Shown here piece after piece: positions 54,715 through 64,000 of a stretch of DNA of 64,000 nt. The position numbers and the translations under genes were made by a program. Every line of letters starts with the position of its first letter. Within the stretch, counting starts at the first letter, position 1. The stretch covers positions 806,001 to 870,000 of the forward strand of contig KE546976.1 of NCBI GenBank assembly GCA_000442125.1. Reading direction: 5' to 3'. The stretch is from Opeltia flavorubescens (lineage: Eukaryota; Ascomycota; Lecanoromycetes; Teloschistales; Teloschistaceae). The notes under the pieces are model-generated. The model made no database searches. It was not told the origin of the DNA and saw only the letters and a program-made list of their open reading frames with translations.

Positions 54715-55337
54715 TTAGTCCTTTTGGTCGACGTCGAATTCTGTGTAGATGCGCTTCATCTCCACCCGGCGATTGTCGGCGATGATACCCATAAGGCTAG
54801 TTCCGATGTCACGGATGTCATTGTATTGACGTAGGAGCCTGATATGATTTCGTACGGTCTGAGTAGGATCGGGATGCCTGAGTGAGGTGGTCAGTTGGTC
54901 AGTTGGTCAGTGGCCATTGGGTTTTAGATCCGAGAAGGAAGATGTAAAGGAAGCCGATGAAATTGGCCCGAGAATTGGCCCGAGAGTCGCTAGACGAAGG
55001 AATAGTAAAAGTGGGAGATGAACATGACCCACCTCAGCCTGGCAGTATCGTGCTGCAGCTTGGCTCTCGTATTGTCAATCTGAACATTGAGTGCAGCAAT
55101 CTTGGCTTCAAGTGTCGTCTGATGCCCACTCAGGTCAGCTGTCAAATACATACTTTAGCGATCAAAGATGGACTCGGTTATGCTGGAAGACACGGGCAGA
55201 CAGGAGGCAATTGGGTCGCATACAATTCTCTTGTCTTCTACTTGGTCAGCCTGGGCAGGCTTGGTAAGCATTGAATCCTGCTTCTCCACCGGTAGTGATG
55301 GTATCGCAGGTGATATACTCCGATCATCGAACATCAT
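54715..55337 (-). CDS. swi5: Swi5/Sae3 recombination mediator subunit
   Basis: Small coiled-coil protein that, with Sfr1, stimulates Rad51/Dmc1 strand exchange in homologous recombination. The C-terminal two exons are secure: 55118-55033 and 54877-54715, separated by a 155-bp intron. They encode TLEAKIAALNVQIDNTRAKL and then HPDPTQTVRNHIRLLRQYND, IRDIGTSLMGIIADNRRVEM and stop, the Swi5 signature. The N-terminus is less sure. The favoured model adds exon 55337-55224 (MMFDDRSISPAIPSLPVEKQ and onward) through a 105-bp intron with GTATGC donor, CTGACC branch and CATCAG acceptor, giving 120 aa. The alternative starts at an ATG at 55151 with no first intron, giving 93 aa, close to the 85 aa of fission yeast Swi5. 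The second intron contains two short tandem repeats. Confidence 0.85.
54889..54913. repeat. Three-copy 8-bp tandem repeat in SWI5 intron
   Basis: The unit GGTCAGTT is repeated about three times. On the transcribed minus strand each unit reads AACTGACC, so the intron has three copies of the CTGAC branch-site consensus just before its acceptor at 54878. Confidence 0.7.
54961..54984. repeat. 12-bp direct repeat in SWI5 intron
   Basis: AATTGGCCCGAG occurs twice head to tail in the same intron as the CTGAC repeats. It is probably a recent local duplication and helps explain why this intron (155 bp) is longer than most. Confidence 0.75.
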
Positions 55338-56302
55338 AAGGTTCTTGAGTAAGAGGTACAGAGTGTTTCACATGGATAGAGTATATTCCTGAACTTGAAT
55401 TCGATCATTAATTGAGATGGTCTGCCAAGAGATTTGATAATTATAGAATTAGAGTTCCCTTGCCCCTGCCAAGGAAAAACGGCATGCAGCCATACCACCG
55501 TCTCTCTCTACAATCTTCCCACCACCCTCGCAACCCAATGTCTCGATCTTCCAAGGCGGTCATGCGAACCGAATGCTGGCTTACGAAAGATCATCTTCTG
55601 TTTCATCCGGCATTCCCATACGGGCGCTAAAAGAAGGTTGCTGGTCTGCTTGCTGCAATCCTGCCGGAAACGGATAAATCTGTACGTTGGCTGCAGATTC
55701 AAACGGTTCTGCTTGGTTCGGAAGAACAAAGAGAGCGTAGTAAACAAGCATGAATCCCCTCCTTAAGCTACTTCAACCCCGGATTTTCCTTGATTCGTAC
55801 AAGCACAAGTACCTTTTTTACAGGGCACGCCGCCATCCCGCTTGGCTGGACCCATTTAGTGCCTCCCCCTGGCGATCCTTCAACAACTCCATGTCTAATT
55901 TCCCGTTGAAAGCAATTGGCGTTCTGCCTGTGGCTGTGGGCTAATAGGATGAGTCTCGGCTCCTGTCTACTTGGTCCTCTGACAAAGGCTTTATTCATAA
56001 ACCTTCTGCAGCCGCCATGCTCGTATTCATAGTTTTCTAGTCTCTCAATAGGTACATATTCGAGGTCTTTCCCTCGGTCCATTCATTGTCATTTCAAAAT
56101 ACACTCATTTTAGACTCCTCAAAGTCTACACACTCGTTTACTTCCCATTTACTCATCCTTGTGTTACGGCCCATCAGGTTTCCGCCTCATCTGTCTCAAC
56201 TTCCCATCTTGACCTATTACATCGAATTACTCGGGAAAGCTTACGTCCAAATTCTACAAGTCCTCTACGTGCTTTCATGAGGCATAATATCCAATCTTAA
56301 TT
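55338..56302. promoter_or_regulatory. Divergent region, SWI5 / chitin deacetylase
   Basis: 965 bp between outward-facing start codons, so it should hold both promoters. Overlapping short frames (up to 110 codons) on both strands around 55430-55770 carry no motif. A pyrimidine-rich tract with CTCAT and TTTAC blocks (56090-56280) precedes the deacetylase start. No gene is supported. Confidence 0.45.
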
Positions 56303-58090
56303 ATGAAACTTACTTTCCCCCAGCTCATTCTTGCCTCCTCTTGGGTATCCATTGCTTTTGCCCGCACCACTGAAGATGCAGACTTATACAGTGTATTGAG
56401 TAGTCGCGCTCTGACACCGGATAATACATGTGGCAACCTTTTCAATGGCAACAACAAGAATTATTCATGCAACCCCCAGTCCCCTAACGGGGGGCCTTGC
56501 TGCTCGCAGTATGGCTACTGTGGCTCGGCCGATGCCTATTGTGGGACAGGTTGTCAACCAGACTTTGGTACCTGCAAAGGTTCGGAGGTAATCCCCATTG
56601 ACCCCAACATGTGTGGCCCCAGCAACAGCAACAACAAATGTCTTGCCGGCCTGTGTTGCTCCCAGGCCGGCTATTGTGGAAATACCACGGATTATTGCGG
56701 TGCAGGCTGTCAATCCGGTTTCGGTGACTGCAGTGCAACCACTGGAGGGGGTGGTGACGGCACCTGTGGTCCTGCTTTTGGCAACAAACAATGTCCCAGC
56801 GGGCAGTGCTGTTCTCCTGCTGTAGGTACACACTCTGCATCAACATTCGCATCACTGACAGAAGGCTAGGGCTACTGTGGAACCACCCCAGAGTACTGTA
56901 CAGACCCGGATTGCCTCTGGCAATTCGGTACATGTGATTCGAGCCACACGCCTGCTGGTCCTAGTACTTTGAACGATCCTCGACCATTGCTTGGTCAAGT
57001 TACCTATAACGACGATATCTACGACTGCACCAAGGCTAAAGTGGTGGCACTTACCTACGACGACGGTCCATATCTGTACACTAATCAATTGCTTGATATC
57101 CTAAAGTCTTATAATTTCACGGCAACCTTCTTCATGACGGGCAACAACTTGCACAAGGGACCGATCGATGAGACGGAGCCATACCCAACCATCATTAGGC
57201 GCATGATCGCCGAGGGTCACCAAGTCGCTTCGCACACTTGGTCTCACTACAGTCTATCGAACATCACGTCGGACATGCGAAAGCAGCAGATGGTGAAGAA
57301 CGAGCGAGCCATTGCCAACATCATCGGAAAATACCCGACTTACATGCGACCTCCATACTCACAGTGTAGCCAAGAGTCTGGCTGCTGGGCAGACATGAAA
57401 GCCCTGGGATATCATCGGGTCTACTTCGATCTGGACACGCAGGATTATCTCAACCCGAACACCATCCAGAATTCAAAGGACATTGTCCAGCAGATCCTGG
57501 CGACTGGTGGCGCCAACGACTATTTGTCGATTCAGCATGATCTGGTGCAGCAGTCGGTCGCTAATCTGTCGCCATACTACTTTGACTTGATCAGGGCTAA
57601 AGGTTGGAAGGGAGTGACTGCTGGTGAATGTTTGGGAGATGCACCGGCCAACTGGTATCGTACCCCGGGGGGGTCCACAACATCCACTACGTCCAAGACA
57701 ACGTCCAAGACAACGTCGACGACGAAAGCATCGACTACTACGTCGACGACGAAAGTATCAACCACCACGTCGAAGAGTAGTACATCATCGTCTAAAACAA
57801 CGTCTAAGACCACCAGCACTACTACTAAGAGAATTGCTGTAGCTGGTGCAACCCCTGCACCTAATTGCTATGTTAAAGCTGGCAATTTCTGCGGTACTAT
57901 TCAACCGTTCTCGACAAAGCAGGGCTGCAAGACAAGCGCAGCAGAATGTTACTTGCAATCAGGCAATTGTCCGAAGCAGGCAGGCAGTGGCCATACCAAT
58001 GATTGCAACCACTACCGCAACCAATGCCAGAAGCTTAACACATACTGTACACAGTGCAAAGACTCTTGTTCGAGTGCCGGCTTTACATAA
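56303..58090 (+). CDS. Secreted chitin deacetylase (CE4) with three CBM18 modules and a Cys-rich tail
   Basis: Extracellular enzyme that removes acetyl groups from chitin, making chitosan in the fungal wall or shielding the wall from chitinases. Two exons: 56303-56821 and 56870-58090, one 48-bp intron inside the third chitin-binding module; 579 aa. Signal peptide 1-20 ([20 protein letters not shown]). Three CBM18 (hevein-type) modules lie at about 42-91, 104-144 and 154-196, with motifs [19 protein letters not shown] and [19 protein letters not shown]. The NodB domain (about 215-430) has TYDDGP with Asp237/Asp238 (catalytic base and metal ligand), metal histidines 295 and 299 in HTWSH, RPPYSQC at 333-339 and LSIQHD. 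A Ser/Thr/Lys linker of imperfect TTSKTTS repeats (about 442-494) follows, then an unassigned tail (about 505-579) with ten cysteines. No GPI-anchor signal is seen. Confidence 0.94.
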
Positions 58091-58601
58091 GGGGTCCGTC
58101 GAATAAAGACCAAAAGCAGTGGCCGAAAGGCCCTTTTGCATTCAATGCAGGGGAAGCGACGTGCTGGAATGCATTTCCTTGGCGTATATCGTGGAAGCTG
58201 TGCAGTGGATGAGGAAGGATAGCATTGCATATAATGTTGCATATAATGGTACTTAAATGTCAATAATATCTACTAAAAGGATCGAAAAACTAAAAATGAA
58301 TGAATGAGTTGGACAAGACTGACCTGCCGGTATATACGTGTAAATGCAGAAAAGATGTCACTTCTACGGAGGTGAATTATTACGCTAACAGATCACCCGG
58401 AATATGCGACGCCACAATTGTGGCTTTCTATCCGGAGTTAAACCTCCGGGAGATCCCCTTGAGAAGTACTTCGTTTTTTTGAAGCATCCATTTCTCGTTC
58501 TTTTCCTCAGGGTCGTATTCTGGATATAAGAAGCATGATTGCTTCGCCTTGACGCTTGTGGTCACACCTGCATGACCATATCTTCTTAACCAACTCCGAC
58601 C
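58091..58601. other. Intergenic region, chitin deacetylase / YTP1-like
   Basis: 511 bp between a stop and the next start on the same strand. It should hold the promoter of the YTP1-like gene; short T-runs are seen near 58470-58500 but no clear TATA box. Confidence 0.5.
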
Positions 58602-60190
58602 ATGCTCATTTACCTCCGCTTGGTAGGGGCAGCTCTCACTTTGGCTCGCGGAGCAGTAGCCCATGAGCATCATGATGATAAGATACCCGAAGGAGAAGTC
58701 ATATCTCCAGATCCGATCGTATGTCATTCTCCTTGGGATTCAGCTTACAAAACACCTATATCTGACCCTAGCATAGGACACCGTTCTGTGGATCCACATC
58801 CTCATCCAGATCCTTGCCTTCGGCCTCATCTTTCCCACTGGAATGGTGCTAGGGGTGAATCTTGTCCTCCCCAAAGTGCTCACTCCTTTTTCCTAACCCC
58901 CGCGGCTGATTATCCTGTCCTCCAAACCCAGATCACTCGCTCCCGCTGGCATGTTCCTATCCAAAGCCTCGGCGCCATCCTCGCTATCGTCGGGTATTTC
59001 CTCGGCCACGCTCACGGTGGCCGCCAATTCGCACCCAATATCCATGCTTCCTTTGCCACGATCCTCATGCTCATCCTCATTGTCCAGATCGTCCTGGGCA
59101 TCTATCTTAGACTGCATCTTGAAAAGGGCTTCCACGGCCGCGTTCGCCGTCACTTCGTTCTCTCTCACGGTACCATCGGGAAAATAATGCCGGTGGTTAG
59201 CTGGGTGCAGATGCTTTTCGGAGGGATCACCGCACTTGGTTTTTGCAGGGCAGATCATACGGGTCAATGTCTTGCGCACTTCATCATGGGATCGGCGTTC
59301 ATTGGGTATGGCATCGTGTTGACGATTCTATTGCTCGTGGGACAAGTATGGCTTAGGAGGACGGGACGGTCTCAGGAGTTCTTCGATTCGATGTTGATTG
59401 CCGCGTGGGGCTGCGTCAATACCTTCACCGAACATCGATGGGGTGGACCTTGGGTGAAGAATGATCTGCAGCATACAAGTATGGGCATTGTGTGGTGGTG
59501 CGCCGGTCTTCTCGGGGTATGGCTGTCTCGGAAAAGAAATGGAAGGCCGAAGCGAAATTTGATACCTGCGATGGTCATTCTGATCACCGGATGGGCCATG
59601 AGTGCGCACCCGCAGAGCTTAAAGCTGAGCACGCATGTGCATTCGGTTTTCGGGTACACGTTGATGGCAGCCGGAGCGGCGAGGATTGTGGAGATTGCTT
59701 TTGTGTTGAGGGATAGGGGGAGTGTGGATGAGGAAGGAAATGGGGATGAGGCGAGCAGCTGGCAGTATCTCACGCCATTTGTAAGTAGTTCCAACAGCCC
59801 TTTGCTCTTGCGCGAGAAAAATGAGCTGAATGTGTCGCTCAACAGCTGCTCTACGCCTCCGGTTTCTTATTCATGGGGGCTACGGAAGAGCAAATGGCGT
59901 TACTGTCCGAAGCGCACGTCTCACATGTTTCGTACATCCTCATACTCTACAGCATCGCCTTCCTGCTCTTTCTTTTCGTTTCGATGCTCCTGCATCTCTA
60001 TGCTTCTTACGCCTGGCCTGTTGATCCGGTAGGTGTAAAGAAGGATGGGACTGAAGGAGCGAATGGATTGCCCACTGCGAACGGGCATATTGATCGACGA
60101 GTGCGGGACGCCGAGGAGTTCGAGTTGGAAGGACTGATGAGTGACGAGGAAGACGACAGCCCTGGTGTGAAGCACAGCCAGAGTACATAG
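58602..60190 (+). CDS. YTP1/DUF2427 multispanning membrane protein, cytochrome b561-like region
   Basis: Fungal integral membrane protein combining a DUF2427 domain and a Ytp1 domain; the biological role is unknown, though the histidine pattern in the helices recalls haem-binding b561 proteins. Four exons: 58602-58718, 58777-58854, 58932-59780 and 59846-60190; introns 58, 77 and 65 bp; 462 aa. Signal-like start MLIYLRLVGAALTLARGAVA followed by HEHHDD. Exon 2 gives helix WIHILIQILAFGLIFPTGMV; exon 3 SRWHVPIQSLGAILAIVGYF, LGHAHGGRQFAPNIHASFA, MPVVSWVQMLFGGITALGF, NTFTEHRWGGPW and STHVHSVFGYTLMAAGAARI. The last exon gives LLYASGFLFMGATEEQMALL and another helix, then an acidic tail. About nine or ten helices in all. 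Conserved His in HIL, GHAHGG, HASFA and HSVFGY are candidate haem ligands; that is inference. Confidence 0.9.
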
Positions 60191-61163
60191 CCATTTCAAT
60201 CCAAGGAACCAAAACGTTTACTTCCATCACATGACCTCAAATACAGCCTGACAAATGACGTTACGGCTATGACAGGACGACCACCCTGTCTGCAGCGAAG
60301 GGCACAAACACCAACCCAGTGACCACGACCTCTCCAATCCACTGTCTGCCAAACCGAGGTATGAATTTCACTACTATCTTATCCCACCCAAGGACGACAC
60401 CTAACAGTATCTGGTAAATCGATGCACCACAATCGACCACAACACTAATACCATCAGGATAGGTCTCCTCATTTGTTGAAGTGAAGGAGGTAGAGCGCAG
60501 CCACTCTCACTTGACTCATGGAACAACCAGAAGGAGATGATGCCCGATCCACTTGTGTAAAGAGAGAACTTGGAGTATACAATATCACGGGCAATCTCAT
60601 TCAAGGGCAGATCAGAAGTTAATACCAGACGAAAATGGAATGAAAAGGCCAATATAAGTGAATATAATTCCTCAGACAAGGTATTGTAGATATAGAGGGG
60701 GCATGTAAAGCATGTACAAAAGCATGAAATGAGAATCAACACAGCAGGAAAGATCACATCGATTCCTAATTAAAATTTAGTGAGAATTTTCACTTGAATA
60801 CCGTTGAGCAATTCGCCAACACCACTTACTCCGCCTACTAGAGACATTTTATGCAGATCCCTCATACAATTGAATGTAATCCTTCTCTATCATTTGCCGT
60901 AGGAAGTACATTCATAAACATGACACTATACAGATGACATTTGATTCGATAGCCCATGATCCTTGTTATGACTTGTATTGACAATAGTAATATATTAGTG
61001 ATGCAGTGAAGAGAAAGGAGCCAATAAGGTGCCGCTTGAGCTAGCAGTATTGGATTACTAAGCAGCCGCCTATCACTAAAGTCCAATTCGCAATCTACAA
61101 CCTTCATTCTTCTAGCATCAGTCCATTCACTTCTCTTCTCTACAGAACTGTAGCAGCGTCAAG
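60191..61163. other. Intergenic region, YTP1-like / KIN17
   Basis: 973 bp between a stop and the next start on the same strand. AT-rich from 60560 to 61100. A 118-codon minus-strand frame (60401-60757) is hydrophobic but without motif and is judged a product of base composition. It should hold the KIN17 promoter. Confidence 0.5.
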
Positions 61164-62162
61164 ATGCCTCGAGCAGAAGTGGGCAGCACCAAATACCTCA
61201 ACAACAAGCTCAAATCCAAAGGCCTCCAACGCCTCCGCTGGTACTGCCAAGTCTGCGAAAAGCAATGCCGCGACGAAAACGGCTTCAAGATGCACACCCA
61301 GTCCGAATCCCACGTCCGCCAGATGCTCCTCGTCGGCGAAGACCCCCGCAAGTATATCAATGACTTCAGCAACCAGTTTCAGCGCGATTTCCTGCAGCTG
61401 CTACGGACCGCCCACGGCGAGAAACAGGTCCACATGAACCATTTCTACCAGGAGTATATTGCCCACAAGGAGCATGTGCACATGAACGCTACCAAATGGC
61501 CTTCGCTGACCGAATTTGCCAAACATTTGGGGAGGGAGGGCATTTGTAGGGTGGAGGATTTAGACAAGGGGCTGCATGTTGCATGGATCGACAATAGTCC
61601 CGAGGCGTTGAGGAGGCAGGATGCGATCAGGAAGAAGGAGAGGCAGGATAAAGGGGACGAGGAGAGGGAACAGGCTTTGATTAGGGAGCAGGTGGCGCGC
61701 GCAGAACGTGATGCTGCGGATAAAGCTGGCGAGGAGGGGGACGAAGAGGCCAGGGTCCTGAAGCGAGAAGAGGGCGAAAAGATCAAATTGAATTTTGGAG
61801 GCAAACAGAAGGAAAGTAAAGACCAATCGCCGCCCATTTCTTCAGCTGAAGGCGGCGACCACCCGGCCGTGATAAAAGACAAAATGGACCAGCAATTGGA
61901 CGACTCGTTGCCGGTCGCTGCATCTACTCCTCCGCCAGAAAAAGTATCAATGAAAATGAGTGCGGGTAATAAGCCAAAGAACGTCTTTGCCAGCTCAGCC
62001 AAGAAGAATGCATTGAGTGGTTCAAAGCCGGTACTCAAGGATGCGCCGAAAAGACCAATGAGCGAGGCCGAACGGATCATGAGAGAAGAAATTGAGCGGA
62101 AACGACTTCGAGAGGCGAACGGCTTTTCTGGACTGAATGTGAAAAGGCAGAAGACTTCATGA
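61164..62162 (+). CDS. RTS2: DNA/RNA-binding protein Kin17 (Rts2)
   Basis: Nuclear zinc-finger protein conserved from yeast (Rts2) to human (KIN17), linked to DNA replication, UV response and, in recent work, to the spliceosome. One exon, 332 aa. The start MPRAEVGSTKYLNNKLKSKG matches the family. The C2H2 finger uses Cys28, Cys31, His44 and His50, the same spacing and positions as in human KIN17. The winged-helix domain (about 52-160) includes KYINDFSNQFQRDFLQLLR, NHFYQEYIAHKEHVHMNATK, WPSLTEFAKHLGREGICRVE and LHVAWIDNSPEALRRQ. A charged helix (165-215) leads to the conserved KINLNFG-like block (KIKLNFGGK). The C-terminus MREEIERKRLREANG is shortened relative to animals, which have extra SH3-like KOW domains. 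Confidence 0.94.
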   Translation: MPRAEVGSTKYLNNKLKSKGLQRLRWYCQVCEKQCRDENGFKMHTQSESHVRQMLLVGEDPRKYINDFSNQFQRDFLQLLRTAHGEKQVHMNHFYQEYIAHKEHVHMNATKWPSLTEFAKHLGREGICRVEDLDKGLHVAWIDNSPEALRRQDAIRKKERQDKGDEEREQALIREQVARAERDAADKAGEEGDEEARVLKREEGEKIKLNFGGKQKESKDQSPPISSAEGGDHPAVIKDKMDQQLDDSLPVAASTPPPEKVSMKMSAGNKPKNVFASSAKKNALSGSKPVLKDAPKRPMSEAERIMREEIERKRLREANGFSGLNVKRQKTS

Positions 62163-62536
62163 CCCCTTATCAACTCGAACGACTTTTTTTATGACCGAGT
62201 ATGCCGCTGCTTATTGAACATTTAGCATGGCGTTGGGGGAGCAGGGCACGAATATCTTGATACCCCGGAAGCAGCATAAAAGCGAATCTCACGGCAATCA
62301 GAATGTAGATGATTTCTTCATTTTCAATACTCTTGCTTTGACCTCTCTTATCAAAAAGGTACTTATTTATGCAAGTTCGTATATCCTAGCGACATATCCT
62401 GCCATGCCAGCACTAGTCCTCAATATCCTTCGATCCTGAACGTTCGTCGCAAGCAGCAATCAGGACTGACAAAGCCCTACAATGTCCACCCAGGCATAGT
62501 ATACATTTTTGATGGAATGCAGCCACTTTTTCGGTT
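62163..62536. other. Convergent 3' intergenic region, KIN17 / CBF5
   Basis: 374 bp between facing stops; only short frames, nothing supported. Confidence 0.55.
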
Positions 62537-64000
62537 TTACTCACTATCTTCGCCCTCATCCTTCTTTCCCTTTCTCTTCTCCTTCTTCTCCTTCTTCTTT
62601 CGCTTGCGTTCCGCTCTCTCCTCTGGTGTCTCCCCGTCATGCCGCTTTCTCTTTTTGGATTCTCCACTTTCTAAAGGAGGCGCGGTTTGAGCTTCTGGGT
62701 CGTTTTGCGCTCCACTAGATGCCGGTTCGGCGTCAGCTTCCACAGTCGGTGCTGGTGGTATCTCTAGCCTTGGAGCTGCCGGTGCAATGGTCGCATTTTC
62801 TTGCGGAGCGCTAAAGTCAGTGTACTCAGCGTTCCATTTCGCAGGCGTTGCTTCATTCGGTCTTCCATATTTCTGTTCTAGATTAGCTTGCTTATTGGAC
62901 TGGATTGGAAAAGTACAAAGGCGTACATCGAGTTTCCCATCTGTTTTCATCTTTTTCTTCTCGAGCGCTACCGGACCCAAACCCCATCTCCTCGGGTATA
63001 GATCTCGTTCCATAATGCATCGTTTGACCTTAGCGACCACACCATGATCGCAAGATGATAGCTCGACCGTCGACATCTGTGCAATGCCTAGCGCAATGGC
63101 TTCTCCTTTTGTAGTCATCAAGACCACTTCCTCGTGGACCTCGATCCCAGTCTCTGTCCACTGGGTTAGCACAGACGTGCCATGAAGACTTCAGGGATCT
63201 CACCGTATCTGAGTAATCCAGGTATCATCAATTTTGCGCCGTAACAAACGGCGTTGACCGCACTGTCCTTTACTACTATCCTTTTGTATGTTGTGAGTAG
63301 GCTTTCGAGCGGCCTTATTACTTTCCGTAGGTATGCTTCGTCGCGGGTGTTGTCATGCATCCATTGTGCATCCAGGACATCGTGCAGCGTGACCATACCA
63401 TCCTGCTCGTCCATAGCACCACTCCGCACTCTTCTGAGCTCCTGCATGTGCGCGCCGACCCCCAGAAGAAGACCCAGGTGTACACAAAGAGTTCGGATGT
63501 AGGTCCCAGCTTCGCAGCTAACCCAGAAGACTCCAAGATGCCTATCATTGTCGAACTCATAGAGCTTACTCTCGTGTATGGTGCGTATTCGCAATTGTCG
63601 TTTCACTGCGGAGATCAGTGGTGGCCGCTGGAACAAAGCTCCGGTAAGTGTCTCCAATGCTCGCGCCAGTTGCGCCTCGCCGCCTGGAAGTTTGTCGTGT
63701 AATCGTATGACGCAGACATACTCTTTTCCGGCGCCTTGCTGGGATTTGACCAAACGTGTCGCTCGATCGAGACACACGATGAGACATCCTGTAACCTTGG
63801 GATCCAAAGTGCCACTGTGTCCAGTCTTTTCTATCCTTCAATACGATTAGCAGCAGGCATGCAGTCAAAGCAATGGCAGTCTACCTTAACATGCGCTTAA
63901 CCCATGCCACGACTTCATGGCTCGAGGGATTCGAAGGTTTGTCAAGGTTGATGACGCCAGAGCTGATGAAGGATTTGAGATCACGTTTCAGAGGAGTGCA
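62537..64000 (-). CDS. CBF5: H/ACA snoRNP pseudouridine synthase Cbf5 (dyskerin), N-terminus beyond window
   Basis: Catalytic subunit of H/ACA snoRNPs, which convert uridine to pseudouridine in rRNA and snRNA in the nucleolus. Partial: the start lies past the right edge. Visible exons: 64000-63885, 63835-63204, 63153-62927 and 62872-62537; introns 49, 50 and 54 bp. Reads [39 protein letters not shown], then [20 protein letters not shown] with the catalytic Asp of TLDPKVTG. Later come [56 protein letters not shown] and [12 protein letters not shown]. The PUA domain follows ([48 protein letters not shown]). The tail is Lys/Glu-rich ([17 protein letters not shown]), a usual nucleolar signal. The acceptor at 63835 was chosen because it gives RIEKTGHSG in phase; a nearer AG does not. 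Confidence 0.96.

Noticed and set aside
50271-60190. Secondary-metabolite cluster around the ABC transporter
   Set aside because: No PKS, NRPS, terpene synthase, P450 or pathway regulator is present; the neighbours are a recombination protein, a wall enzyme and a YTP1-type protein.
60401-60757. 118-codon hydrophobic minus-strand frame
   Set aside because: Lies in an AT-rich stretch where chance frames become hydrophobic; no family signal.
61445-62173. 242-codon frame opposite KIN17
   Set aside because: Pure antisense shadow of the KIN17 coding sequence, whose own frame has conserved domains.
1-64000. Transposons, virus-like elements, CRISPR arrays, rRNA
   Set aside because: No transposase, integrase, reverse transcriptase or capsid-like frame, no long terminal or inverted repeats, no spaced repeat arrays and no rRNA sequence were recognised.

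Overview
The window is nuclear DNA of a filamentous ascomycete (Pezizomycotina). The genes carry many short introns (about 65 inferred, mostly 44-118 bp, with GT..AG ends and CTAAC/CTGAC-type branch sites), stand 0.2-1 kb apart on both strands, and include genes that budding yeast lacks or has lost (ATG101, a SARAF homologue) beside standard fungal genes. I cannot name the species. No rRNA, tRNA, CRISPR array, transposon or virus-like element could be supported.

Layout. 1-3.1 kb holds nothing I can support. From 3.1 to 28.4 kb there are 13 housekeeping genes: MRPS9 (-), eEF1B-gamma (+), a conserved protein of unknown function (-), AOS1 (+), RFX1 (-), YOP1 (+), ATG101 (-), PEX3 (+), PBN1 (-), a SARAF-like gene (+), BDP1 (-), BRE1 (+), RVS161 (-). 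They alternate strand without exception, so every second intergenic gap is a shared divergent promoter. 29.0-36.3 kb has two protein kinase genes on the minus strand (a HAL4/HAL5-type kinase and a CaMKK/SNF1-activating type kinase), separated by a 3.4 kb gene-free stretch. Then follow BET5 (+), TIF6 (-), a four-TM membrane protein (-), RAD23 (+), SMP3 (-) and SKP1 (+), to 47.5 kb.

47.5-50.3 kb is gene-poor and holds coding-like pieces that do not form one reading frame. It is followed by a 4.1 kb intronless ABCB multidrug transporter, a small SWI5 recombination gene (-), a secreted chitin deacetylase with three chitin-binding modules and an unusual cysteine-rich tail, a YTP1/DUF2427 membrane protein, KIN17 (RTS2) and, running off the right edge, the pseudouridine synthase CBF5 (-).

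Functional threads: translation and ribosome or RNA biogenesis (MRPS9, eEF1B-gamma, TIF6, CBF5, BDP1, KIN17); ubiquitin and SUMO (AOS1, BRE1, RAD23, SKP1); GPI-anchor mannosylation (PBN1 for the first mannose, SMP3 for the fourth); membrane shape and traffic (YOP1, RVS161, BET5, PEX3, ATG101). Nothing shows these sets to be co-regulated clusters. All splice models were built by eye from conserved protein sequence, splice signals and phase. Six single undetermined bases (n) occur at 2961, 12964, 22125, 36460, 37835 and 46247; two lie in coding sequence (RFX1, BDP1). I found no clear undescribed system. The best leads are the unknown-function 554-aa protein, the cysteine-rich tail of the chitin deacetylase, and the unexplained coding-like stretch at 48.1-49.2 kb.
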